Source: an uncultured Agathobacter sp.
GTDB taxonomy: Bacteria > Bacillota > Clostridia > Lachnospirales > Lachnospiraceae
Assembly (NCBI GenBank): GCA_934365945.1
Contig: CAKRNE010000001.1
Location: forward strand, 1 to 64,000
Direction: 5' to 3'
Length of the DNA: 64,000 bases
Part shown: in pieces, positions 51,744-58,128 of the stretch
How the letters are laid out: each line of letters opens with the position of its first letter
How positions within the stretch are numbered: position 1 is the first letter of the stretch
The notes under the pieces: model-generated
Databases searched by the model: none
Seen by the model: only the letters and a program-made list of their open reading frames with translations
What the model was told of the DNA's origin: nothing
Translations under genes and position numbers: made by a program

Positions 51744-51787
51744 AAAAAAATAAAGAGGAAATGTACAATTTTTACACATTTTCTCTT
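51744..51787 (-). terminator. Terminator of the WecG/TagA-like gene
   Basis: On the minus strand AAGAGAAAATGT pairs with ACATTTCCTCTT (one mismatch) and is followed by TATTTTTTT, ~30 bp past the stop at 51817. Confidence 0.75.
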
Positions 51788-51816
51788 ATTTTTTCTTTCA
51801 ATGTTATACGAATTAA

Positions 51817-52491
51817 CTATACATCACGTTTTTCATAGTTGTCAATAATGCGTGTCAGCCGTTTCACATCAAGCATTTTTCTTATTTTTCCAATAATTCC
51901 TGTCCTTTTTACCAAAAACTTGCCGCTTCCAATTCCATACCATAGAATGGTGGATATCTTATCTTTATTCTGTAGAAAAAACTTTTCCTGTACCGGTGAC
52001 GGTAAAAAAGAAAGCACAACCTCAGGAGTTGCAATATTTATCTCGTTGACAACACCCTCGTCAGTTCCATTGGTCTCGTCAAAAACACCCTTTCCAACAA
52101 TCTCAAGCCGGTCAAACAGCTCCTTAAGAAATTCTTCTGCCTCGTCAACAGCAGCCTGAGAATCCCCAAGTACAAAAACTGTTTTGTGATTTCTATCAAG
52201 CCTCTTGAAAAGCTCATAGAAAAAATCATGCTCCTCTATCTCATGCCTTCGCTGAAGAGTATCCGCCGAAGCTGCCTTAAGGATTCCCTCATCGGAAATC
52301 ACCGTATAATCAAACAGCTCCAAAGCCTGCTTCACTTCCTCGTCAGATGCAACCAGCTCAAGCGTCTTCATATTCACTTCCTCAATAGTAGTAAATCTCT
52401 TCTCCGCAATGCATCTGTCTATCCGTATGAGCATTTCACGAGTTGTATAATTATCAAGTTGTATTCCTGCTATATCTATTTTCTTAATCAT
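51817..52491 (-). CDS. WecG/TagA/CpsF family glycosyltransferase
   Basis: A 224-residue protein of the family that adds N-acetylmannosamine(-uronic acid) to lipid-linked GlcNAc. The pattern is recognisable: IDIAGIQLDNYTTREML, YTVISDEGILKAAS (the family's usual DG site), VFVLGDSQAAVDEAEEFL, and VVLSFLPSPVQEKFFLQNKD. The usual GxPxQE block is changed to LPSPVQE, and there are no neighbouring wall-polymer genes, so the substrate is uncertain. The ATG at 52491 has no ribosome site; it lies 6 bases after a -10 box, so the mRNA is probably leaderless. Confidence 0.8.
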   Translation of the reverse strand: MIKKIDIAGIQLDNYTTREMLIRIDRCIAEKRFTTIEEVNMKTLELVASDEEVKQALELFDYTVISDEGILKAASADTLQRRHEIEEHDFFYELFKRLDRNHKTVFVLGDSQAAVDEAEEFLKELFDRLEIVGKGVFDETNGTDEGVVNEINIATPEVVLSFLPSPVQEKFFLQNKDKISTILWYGIGSGKFLVKRTGIIGKIRKMLDVKRLTRIIDNYEKRDV

Positions 52492-52497
52492 ATCCAA

Positions 52498-52526
52498 AGT
52501 ATAACAAAGACACTTCGTTTAATCAA
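52498..52526 (-). promoter_or_regulatory. Promoter directly abutting the WecG/TagA-like start codon
   Basis: TTGATT (52521-52526), 17-base spacer, TATACT (52498-52503) on the minus strand. The expected start point is the A of the ATG at 52491, giving a leaderless transcript. Confidence 0.6.
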
Positions 52527-52684
52527 CACCTTTAAAAGTTATCCGACAATTCCACACATATTTGCATTTGTTTTTCACAATTAAAATGTCAATATTTTTT
52601 ATAATATTTTTCTGTTTTTGTGTAACTTTATCACAACTTTACAAAACAGTTGTTCTTTTTTTCACATTAAATAATGTTTAAAAA

Positions 52685-52773
52685 TGTGGATAATGTTTAT
52701 AAGTCCGTGCATAACTCATTTTTAAGGCACTTTAAAACCTGTCAATGTGGATAGTTATCAACATTTATCCCCA
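52685..52773. promoter_or_regulatory. DnaA-box cluster
   Basis: One perfect box (TTATCCACA on the minus strand, 52685-52693) and three 8/9 boxes: 52746-52754 (minus, CTATCCACA), 52755-52763 (plus, TTATCAACA) and 52765-52773 (plus, TTATCCCCA). The first two of the group are back to back. An AT-rich stretch lies to the left (52590-52620). No dnaA or other origin gene is nearby. This accounts for most of the 412-bp gap between the WecG/TagA-like gene and the NlpC gene. Confidence 0.65.
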
Positions 52774-52845
52774 ATTCAGGTTTGAGACGGCTAACAGGCA
52801 CCATATTTTTGTGCATGTTGCCAAATCATCAAAAATTCATTCATG

Positions 52846-52874
52846 AAAAAACTCCCATCTCTGTGAGATGGGAG
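52846..52874 (-). terminator. Terminator of the NlpC/P60 gene
   Basis: On the minus strand a perfect 10-bp CTCCCATCTC/GAGATGGGAG stem with a 3-nt loop and T6 run, 30 bp past the stop. Confidence 0.9.
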
Positions 52875-52903
52875 CTGTAATTGACCATATTTAATTCTTC
52901 CGA

Positions 52904-54148
52904 CTAGAAAATTCTTCTTACTGCAATAATAGACTTGTAGTTAGCCGGTGATGTATATTTGATACCATCTGATGGATTACTTGCATGTACAATAGTGTTT
53001 CCACCACAGTAAATAGCAACATGTCCACTATAGCAAATGATATCACCAGGCTGCATATCGCTTGTGCTTACGCCATAACCTACGCTTCTCATAGCTGATG
53101 AGCTGTGTGGAAGACTTATTCCAAACTGTGCATATACTGACATTACAAAACCTGAACAATCTGTTCCGTTTGTAAGACTTGATCCACCATAAACATAAGG
53201 ATTGCCAACGAACTGTGATGCATAATTTACAACAGCCTGTCCGTTTGAACCGCTTGGTGCACTGTAGCTCTTCTCAGATGAGCTCTTGCTTGATGAACTG
53301 CTTGATGAGTTCTCTGAAGACTTAGCGGCTTTCTTTGCTGCCTTAGCTGCGGCCTTGGCTTCCTCAGCCTTTTTAGCCTCTTCTGCCTTCTTTGCTGCCT
53401 CTGCTGCTGCCTGGCGCTCAGCCTCTTCCTTGGCAAGTCTTGCTGCTTCCTCTTCCTTTGACTCTGCATATGTGAACTCAGTGTTGAGTGTCACATAATC
53501 TGATGATACATAGCCTGTACCATCTGCGGTAGATACTCCTACCCATCCTTCTGTAGCCTCATCTACAACTGTAAGGTCATCCTCTCCTGAAACAAGTCCA
53601 AGAACCTCTGAATCTGTTGAGGTTGAAGTTCTAACCTTTAATGTCTCTGTATTAACCTTTGCCACGCGACGTCCTGCGCTCTGAACAAGTGCATCATCAC
53701 CGACAACCACATATTCACTTTTCACATATCCTGTAACAGATCCTGACTGAATCTTGTACCAGCCATTGTCTGTTGTCTCAAGGACTGTACCAACTCCATT
53801 GTTATAGAGCTTTCCAAGTACATCACTGTTCTCATCTGCGTTTGCACGGATATTGACACTGTCATTAACCTGTGCAACTGCTGTATCAGCATATGCTGAC
53901 TTAACAGGCTCAGCCTCTGTTGCCGCAACATCTGTTGCAGTCTCTGATGTCTGATCTCCTTTTAACATGATGTCTGTTAACATTGATGTAACACCGGCTG
54001 TAAGAGTGTTGGATGAACCAACGATATCTGATGTATAACTAGCTACTCCTGCAGTAGGTCCAGCCGCATACACTGCGTATGGCACTGACGAGAGAGCCAT
54101 AAAGCCTGTAACTACTCCGGCTGTGAGTTTCACATAATTTACTTTCAT
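52904..54148 (-). CDS. Secreted SH3-domain NlpC/P60 cell-wall hydrolase
   Basis: A 414-residue exported endopeptidase that should cut peptidoglycan stem peptides. It has a signal peptide (KLTAGVVTGFMALSSVPYAVYA), two bacterial SH3 domains (~95-150, VNIRANADENSDVLG; ~165-220, LKVRTSTSTDSEVLG), an Ala/Lys/Glu-rich coiled linker (~230-275), a Ser-rich stretch, and a C-terminal NlpC/P60 domain with Cys in GTDCSGFVMSVYA and His in GHVAIYCGG and IVHASN. The ATG at 54148 follows GGAGGG. A perfect consensus promoter precedes it. Confidence 0.93.
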   Translation of the reverse strand: MKVNYVKLTAGVVTGFMALSSVPYAVYAAGPTAGVASYTSDIVGSSNTLTAGVTSMLTDIMLKGDQTSETATDVAATEAEPVKSAYADTAVAQVNDSVNIRANADENSDVLGKLYNNGVGTVLETTDNGWYKIQSGSVTGYVKSEYVVVGDDALVQSAGRRVAKVNTETLKVRTSTSTDSEVLGLVSGEDDLTVVDEATEGWVGVSTADGTGYVSSDYVTLNTEFTYAESKEEEAARLAKEEAERQAAAEAAKKAEEAKKAEEAKAAAKAAKKAAKSSENSSSSSSSKSSSEKSYSAPSGSNGQAVVNYASQFVGNPYVYGGSSLTNGTDCSGFVMSVYAQFGISLPHSSSAMRSVGYGVSTSDMQPGDIICYSGHVAIYCGGNTIVHASNPSDGIKYTSPANYKSIIAVRRIF

Positions 54149-54211
54149 TTTACCCTCCGTTGTGTGAATCTGTAACAATTATTACGAATTTGTTACAAAT
54201 ATTACTTTGTC

Positions 54212-54240
54212 ATTATAACAAAGCAACATATATATGTCAA
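54212..54240 (-). promoter_or_regulatory. Promoter of the NlpC/P60 gene
   Basis: TTGACA (54235-54240), 17-base spacer, TATAAT (54212-54217) on the minus strand, matching the consensus fully; a ~55-nt leader follows. Confidence 0.8.
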
Positions 54241-54250
54241 CATTTTCTTA

Positions 54251-54279
54251 TTGTTTTCTTAAGAAAATCGTGATATCAT
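54251..54279 (+). promoter_or_regulatory. Promoter of the YjfB-like gene
   Basis: TTGTTT (54251-54256), 17-base spacer, TATCAT (54274-54279) on the plus strand, divergent from and only ~10 bp from the NlpC promoter. Confidence 0.5.
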
Positions 54280-54342
54280 TATATTACATAGGACATTAGT
54301 TCCATGAAATACTTATGTAACATTTTCACAGGAGGGATTACT

Positions 54343-54537
54343 ATGCAGACAGGCGCAGTAAACTCTGCATTATCAGCAGTCTCCGGAGCTGTTCCCGGCA
54401 CTTACGTGCAGGATGTCAGCATCAAGATGCTCGACAATGCAATCGACCTAAACAACACAATGGCACAGGGCACTATAAAGATGATGGAAAATTCTGTTAC
54501 ACCTTATCTCGGTGGCAATATCGACGTATCAGTATAG
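54343..54537 (+). CDS. YjfB-like putative motility protein
   Basis: A 64-residue protein with VSIKMLDNAIDLNNTMAQGT and MMENSVTPYLGGNIDVSV, matching the small YjfB family, thought to be linked to motility because it often accompanies flagellar genes. The ATG at 54343 follows AGGAGG by 7 bases; an earlier in-frame ATG lacks a site. It is monocistronic, with a strong hairpin ~95 bp after the stop. The actual function is unknown. Confidence 0.75.
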   Translation: MQTGAVNSALSAVSGAVPGTYVQDVSIKMLDNAIDLNNTMAQGTIKMMENSVTPYLGGNIDVSV

Positions 54538-54631
54538 TATATCAATATACCCCATCAATGCAGCCCATCATCACAGTACGTCATCACAGCACATACATGT
54601 AACTGCTGCTATTATTGTTGTGTGGTTCACG

Positions 54632-54675
54632 AAAGCAGGAGCCGTCATGAAACATTTCATGACGGCTCCTGCTTT
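54632..54675. terminator. Bidirectional terminator between the YjfB-like gene and ridA
   Basis: A near-perfect stem of about 19 bp (AAAGCAGGAGCCGTCATGA with its complement, 54632-54650 and 54657-54675) with T/A-rich flanks on both sides (ATTTAT on plus, TTTCGTG on minus). It can stop transcripts from both convergent genes. Confidence 0.85.
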
Positions 54676-54699
54676 ATTTATATGTAAATAACGTAACTA

Positions 54700-55074
54700 T
54701 TATTTTGTGGCAATAGCCTCAACCTCAAGCATTACATCCTTTGGAAGTCTTGCAACCTCAACACAGCTTCTTGCAGGATATGCTCCGTTAAAAAATGTGG
54801 CATATACCTCATTGATTGCACCAAAATCATTCATTTCCTTGATAAAAACTGTAGTCTTTACCACATTATCCATGCTGGTTCCGGCTGCTTCAAGCAGATG
54901 TGACAGGTTAGTAAATGCCTGCTTTGCCTGCGCCTGTGAGCCCTCAGGAATTTCACCTGTCTCCGGCACTACCGGAATCACTCCTGAGGTATATACCATA
55001 CCGTTTACCTCGATAGCCTGTGAGTATGGTCCGATTGCTGCCGGTGCCTTGTCTGTACTGATAACGTTTTTCAT
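54700..55074 (-). CDS. ridA: RidA family enamine/imine deaminase
   Basis: RidA hydrolyses reactive enamines formed by PLP enzymes such as threonine dehydratase. The 124-residue protein shows the family start AAIGPYSQAIEVNGMVYTSG, the FTNLSHLLEAAGTSMDNVVKTTVF segment (in part) and PARSCVEVARLPKDVMLEVEAIA, in which the Arg of PARS is the catalytic residue. It lies upstream-divergent from nothing and downstream of the CvfB-like gene with a 39-bp gap, so the two may be one operon. Confidence 0.93.
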   Translation of the reverse strand: MKNVISTDKAPAAIGPYSQAIEVNGMVYTSGVIPVVPETGEIPEGSQAQAKQAFTNLSHLLEAAGTSMDNVVKTTVFIKEMNDFGAINEVYATFFNGAYPARSCVEVARLPKDVMLEVEAIATK

Positions 55075-55113
55075 GTCATTTTCCTTCTTTCCTGTTAATA
55101 AATTATTAAAAGA

Positions 55114-55950
55114 CTATTTCTTCAGTCGGATTTTACCGTCTGTAAGATCAATCTTTCTTTCTTTATATAAATGTCCGACGGCACGCTTAAATGCGTTTTT
55201 GCTGAGTCCTGTTTCTCTCTTAATTACCTCCGGGCTGGCCTTCTCCGAAAAAGGAAGCACACCTGCATATGAATCAAGCAGCTCAAGAATCTTTTCAGAG
55301 TCTGAATCCATCTGGATATATGCCTTTTCCCTCATTGTCAAATCCAGCTTGCCGTCCGCCTTGACGTCGGTGACCTTTGCCTCTATCACATCTCCAAGCT
55401 TCAGATAAGCTGCATTCTCAAAGACCGGTATCTTGGCTGAATATTTGTCATCAACAGCGATAAATGTACCGAAATTGTCGCTGAAATCATACACACGGCC
55501 CGAAACCATATCATCCTTTTTGTATGGTGAATCGGTGCTCAGCATATGGTAAATGCCCTTTGTGGTAGCACAAAGTCTCTGGCTTTTGTCTATATATAAT
55601 GTGACAAGTATCTCATCGCCGGCGCTCACCTTTCTGACCATCTCCTTATATGGAAGGAATAAATCCTTTTCGAGTCCCCAGTCAAGGAAAGCTCCGATTT
55701 TGGTCACTTCCTTGACAGTAAGCACCGCAAGCCCTCCGATTGTCAGCTTCGGCTCATTCGTCGTAGCGATAAGCCTGTCCTTCGAATCCTTGTACACAAA
55801 AACTCTAAGCTCATCCCCCGGCTTTGCGCCCTCCGGGATTTGTTTTGCCGGGAGCAGCACTCTCTCCTCTGAACTCATGGATGGTGATAAATATATACCA
55901 AAATCCACCTTTTTTGCATATATAAGCTCCTGATATTCTCCTAATTTCAT
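55114..55950 (-). CDS. cvfB: S1-domain RNA-binding protein, CvfB family
   Basis: A 278-residue protein with several OB/S1 folds and a winged-helix end: KLGEYQELIYAKKVDFGIYL, LTVKEVTKIGAFLDWGLEKDLFLPYKEM (quoted in part, ~75-95), VYDFSDNFGTFIAVDD, and EVIKRETGLSKNAFKRAVGHLYKERKI (part) near the C-terminus. This is the CvfB/YitL architecture, an RNA-binding regulator of virulence in Staphylococcus. The ATG at 55950 follows AAAGGACGG; the upstream in-frame start lacks a site. The symbol is by family only. Confidence 0.85.
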   Translation of the reverse strand: MKLGEYQELIYAKKVDFGIYLSPSMSSEERVLLPAKQIPEGAKPGDELRVFVYKDSKDRLIATTNEPKLTIGGLAVLTVKEVTKIGAFLDWGLEKDLFLPYKEMVRKVSAGDEILVTLYIDKSQRLCATTKGIYHMLSTDSPYKKDDMVSGRVYDFSDNFGTFIAVDDKYSAKIPVFENAAYLKLGDVIEAKVTDVKADGKLDLTMREKAYIQMDSDSEKILELLDSYAGVLPFSEKASPEVIKRETGLSKNAFKRAVGHLYKERKIDLTDGKIRLKK

Positions 55951-56024
55951 GTTTTTCCGTCCTTTCTGTATTGATTTTATCGCTCTAGATATCACTAAAT
56001 ATAACGAAATTATTACTTTTTATC

Positions 56025-56741
56025 CTACACCGGCTTTCTCAAAAACTCAACCACCGCATATGGTCTTTTATCCTCATCCGCCAGTACCACCGTCACCTGC
56101 TCATCGGCAGCTTTGACAAACGATATGATAGTATCTCCAAGCTTCGCCTCTTTCCTGTACTCCACACGAAGCTCTGATATTTCAAAGCCGGCAGGTAACT
56201 GCTGCTGTGCCAGCATGATATATTTTTCATTATTCATATGCTGATTGCTGTCTATAAAAAACTGAGGAACTACTATCTCACCATTTTGCTTCATATCATC
56301 AGGAATTTGAATCTTACGCTTAGCGCAATCCATCTCAAGCTGTGGCTCAAGTCCATATGTATCCGCAAACTCCTGTGGCACCTTTACAGGTCTGCCGGTC
56401 TGCGTATTGACAAGCACCCACACGGAGTTAGCGTAAGCAAGTAAATTGCCGTCTGCATCCTCCATTTTAAAATTCCTATATCCATAAAAAGCCTTCATGC
56501 CGTATGCCCATGTGGATATCTTAACCTGCTCATTGAGTAAAGGCAGCTTGTTTATGCATATCTGCCATGATGAAAGCACCCACGCTATATGATTGTCTGC
56601 CAAAAACCTGATTCCCACATCATGAGACTGCGAATGAAACACACTGCAGTCCTGAAAATAGTTTGTAAGTCCGGTAAGACTCAGCCTGCACGCTGCATCC
56701 ACCTCGCTGTAACGTATTCTGCTGTCAAATGAATAAGCCAT
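56025..56741 (-). CDS. Acyl-ACP thioesterase
   Basis: A 238-residue double hot-dog protein of the FatA/FatB-like bacterial family, releasing fatty acids from acyl carrier protein. Family signs are IRYSEVDAACRLSLTGLTNY (~9-28), the WVLSSWQICINKLPLL strand, WAYGMKAFYGYRNF, and the second half with FIDSNQHMNNEKYI, holding the Asn/His catalytic pair. It follows a 59-residue gene by 11 bp and is probably co-transcribed with it. Chain-length preference cannot be told. Confidence 0.88.
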   Translation of the reverse strand: MAYSFDSRIRYSEVDAACRLSLTGLTNYFQDCSVFHSQSHDVGIRFLADNHIAWVLSSWQICINKLPLLNEQVKISTWAYGMKAFYGYRNFKMEDADGNLLAYANSVWVLVNTQTGRPVKVPQEFADTYGLEPQLEMDCAKRKIQIPDDMKQNGEIVVPQFFIDSNQHMNNEKYIMLAQQQLPAGFEISELRVEYRKEAKLGDTIISFVKAADEQVTVVLADEDKRPYAVVEFLRKPV

Positions 56742-56752
56742 AACATATTCCT

Positions 56753-56932
56753 CTAGTCAATAAAATTAAAATAGCTTCTGATGTATCTAAATGCCTCATC
56801 TACTCCATTGGACATCCAAAGATTTGAGCTTTTGTTTATGATATCCTGATATTCCTGTATAGTAATTGGTGTCTTTTTATTAGAGCCAAGCTCTTCTATC
56901 AAATTGAGTATTCTTATAAAATTCTTGTTCAT
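56753..56932 (-). CDS. Small conserved-looking protein upstream of the thioesterase
   Basis: A 59-residue gene with ATG at 56932 (AAGGATGG upstream) and TAG at 56753. The product starts MNKNFIRILNLIEELGSNKK and ends with EAFRYIRSYFNFID; it has no membrane segment and an alpha-helical look, with aromatic residues near the end. Its frame is open throughout, codon use resembles the neighbours, and its stop is 11 bp before the thioesterase ATG. No family is recognised. Confidence 0.6.
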   Translation of the reverse strand: MNKNFIRILNLIEELGSNKKTPITIQEYQDIINKSSNLWMSNGVDEAFRYIRSYFNFID

Positions 56933-57080
56933 GTCACACCATCCTTTCTATACCTGTATAGACCATATACGTTTTTATTTTATATCAAATCTCATTATTT
57001 CACAACTTATATTTTATTTTTTATGTAACAGTTTTTCTTATTTTCAATATGGCTAAAACAGTTATATTTTTATAACAGAA

Positions 57081-57108
57081 AAAGAGAACTTCACATGAAG
57101 TTCTCTTT
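57081..57108 (-). terminator. Terminator of tRNA-Gln
   Basis: On the minus strand AGAGAACTTC-ATGT-GAAGTTCTCT, a perfect 10-bp stem, then TTTTC; it begins 8 bp past the tRNA 3' end. Confidence 0.88.
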
Positions 57109-57115
57109 AATCTAG

Positions 57116-57187
57116 CTGGCCCACAAGGATTCGAACCTTGAAATGACGGAGTCAGAGTCCGTTGCCTTACCATTTGGCGATGGGCCA
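57116..57187 (-). tRNA. tRNA-Gln(CUG)
   Basis: A 72-nt cloverleaf on the minus strand: acceptor TGGCCCA/TGGGCCA with discriminator G, D arm with AAATGGTAAGGC, anticodon stem ACGGA/TCCGT around CTCTGAC (anticodon CTG), and T arm AAGG-TTCGAAT-CCTT. No CCA is encoded. It has its own strong promoter and terminator. Confidence 0.95.
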
Positions 57188-57209
57188 ATATGTTGTCTCA
57201 ACAAATGAT

Positions 57210-57238
57210 ATTATACACATATGACCACATGGTGTCAA
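57210..57238 (-). promoter_or_regulatory. Promoter of tRNA-Gln
   Basis: TTGACA (57233-57238), 17-base spacer, TATAAT (57210-57215) on the minus strand, a full consensus match 23 bp before the tRNA. A GTTCTGAATAG repeat word lies upstream at 57258-57270, just after the yigZ stop. Confidence 0.85.
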
Positions 57239-57277
57239 GCATTTTTTAAATTATTTTAACACCTATTCAGAACCTGT

Positions 57278-57943
57278 CTATTCTTCAAACAACAATACCT
57301 CACCGTCATGTTCAGCAAACGTCACCTCATCTCCCCACTCCTGCTTTGCTGTGCCATTGGTCTGCTCTGTTATTGTTTTTTCGATACGCTCCCTGTCTGC
57401 CTCCGGGATAACGGCCTTTACTAGCACATCTGCCGCATAATCTGTATCTATCACCGTGATTTTTTCCCGAGCAAACAGATACTGAAGCTTCCCTATTCCG
57501 GTATAGTCTGTCCTGATAAGCAGAATGCTGCCGTCCTGTTTTTCTATTATATCGCTGGCTAAAAGCCCCTCTTTAGTGGCCTGCTGGTACGCACGCACCA
57601 GTCCGCCTGTGCCAAGCAGCACTCCACCAAAATACCGGGTCACAACAACTGCTGCATCGTGGATATCTTCCTTAAGAAGAACATCAAGCATAGGACGGCC
57701 TGCTGTACCCGCCGGCTCACCGTCATCCGAGCAGCGTGTCAGCTCCTGTCTCTTGCCTATCACAAATGCGCTGCAGTTGTGTCTGGCATCCCAGTATTTC
57801 TTTTTTGTTTCATTGATAAAGCTTACGGCCTCTTCCTCAGACTTAACCGGCTTTACCGTTGCAATAAATCTTGATTTTTTCTCTATTATTTCACCTTGGC
57901 CTCCCTTGTATACATAAAGGCGGCCATCACTGTTCTTAGACAT
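57278..57943 (-). CDS. yigZ: YigZ/IMPACT family protein
   Basis: A 221-residue protein of the IMPACT family (YigZ, YvyE), with an N-terminal ribosomal S5 domain 2-like fold and a C-terminal alpha/beta domain. The signature is RPMLDVLLKEDIHDAAVVVT then RYFGGVLLGTGGLVRAYQQA; SAFVIGKRQELTRCSDDGEPAGTAG lies just before (quoted in part). The function in bacteria is unclear; eukaryotic IMPACT inhibits Gcn2. The ATG at 57943 is preferred over the TTG two codons earlier. Confidence 0.9.
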   Translation of the reverse strand: MSKNSDGRLYVYKGGQGEIIEKKSRFIATVKPVKSEEEAVSFINETKKKYWDARHNCSAFVIGKRQELTRCSDDGEPAGTAGRPMLDVLLKEDIHDAAVVVTRYFGGVLLGTGGLVRAYQQATKEGLLASDIIEKQDGSILLIRTDYTGIGKLQYLFAREKITVIDTDYAADVLVKAVIPEADRERIEKTITEQTNGTAKQEWGDEVTFAEHDGEVLLFEE

Positions 57944-58027
57944 ATGCAATCCCTACTGTATCCTGATACTGTGTAATCTGTTTGTTGGAACGAATTTTAT
58001 TATAAACCACCAAAGTAAATATGTAAA

Positions 58028-58056
58028 TTGCATTTGGCATATAAGTTTGGTATAAT
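58028..58056 (+). promoter_or_regulatory. Promoter of the penicillin-binding protein gene
   Basis: TTGCAT (58028-58033), 17-base spacer, TATAAT (58051-58056) on the plus strand, 72 bp before the start codon. Confidence 0.65.
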
Positions 58057-58128
58057 TGCTTAAAGTGTGTTTTTATACACTTCAACAAATAAGATTTCAA
58101 ATCTTTATAATGATAAGGAGGCCTATAT

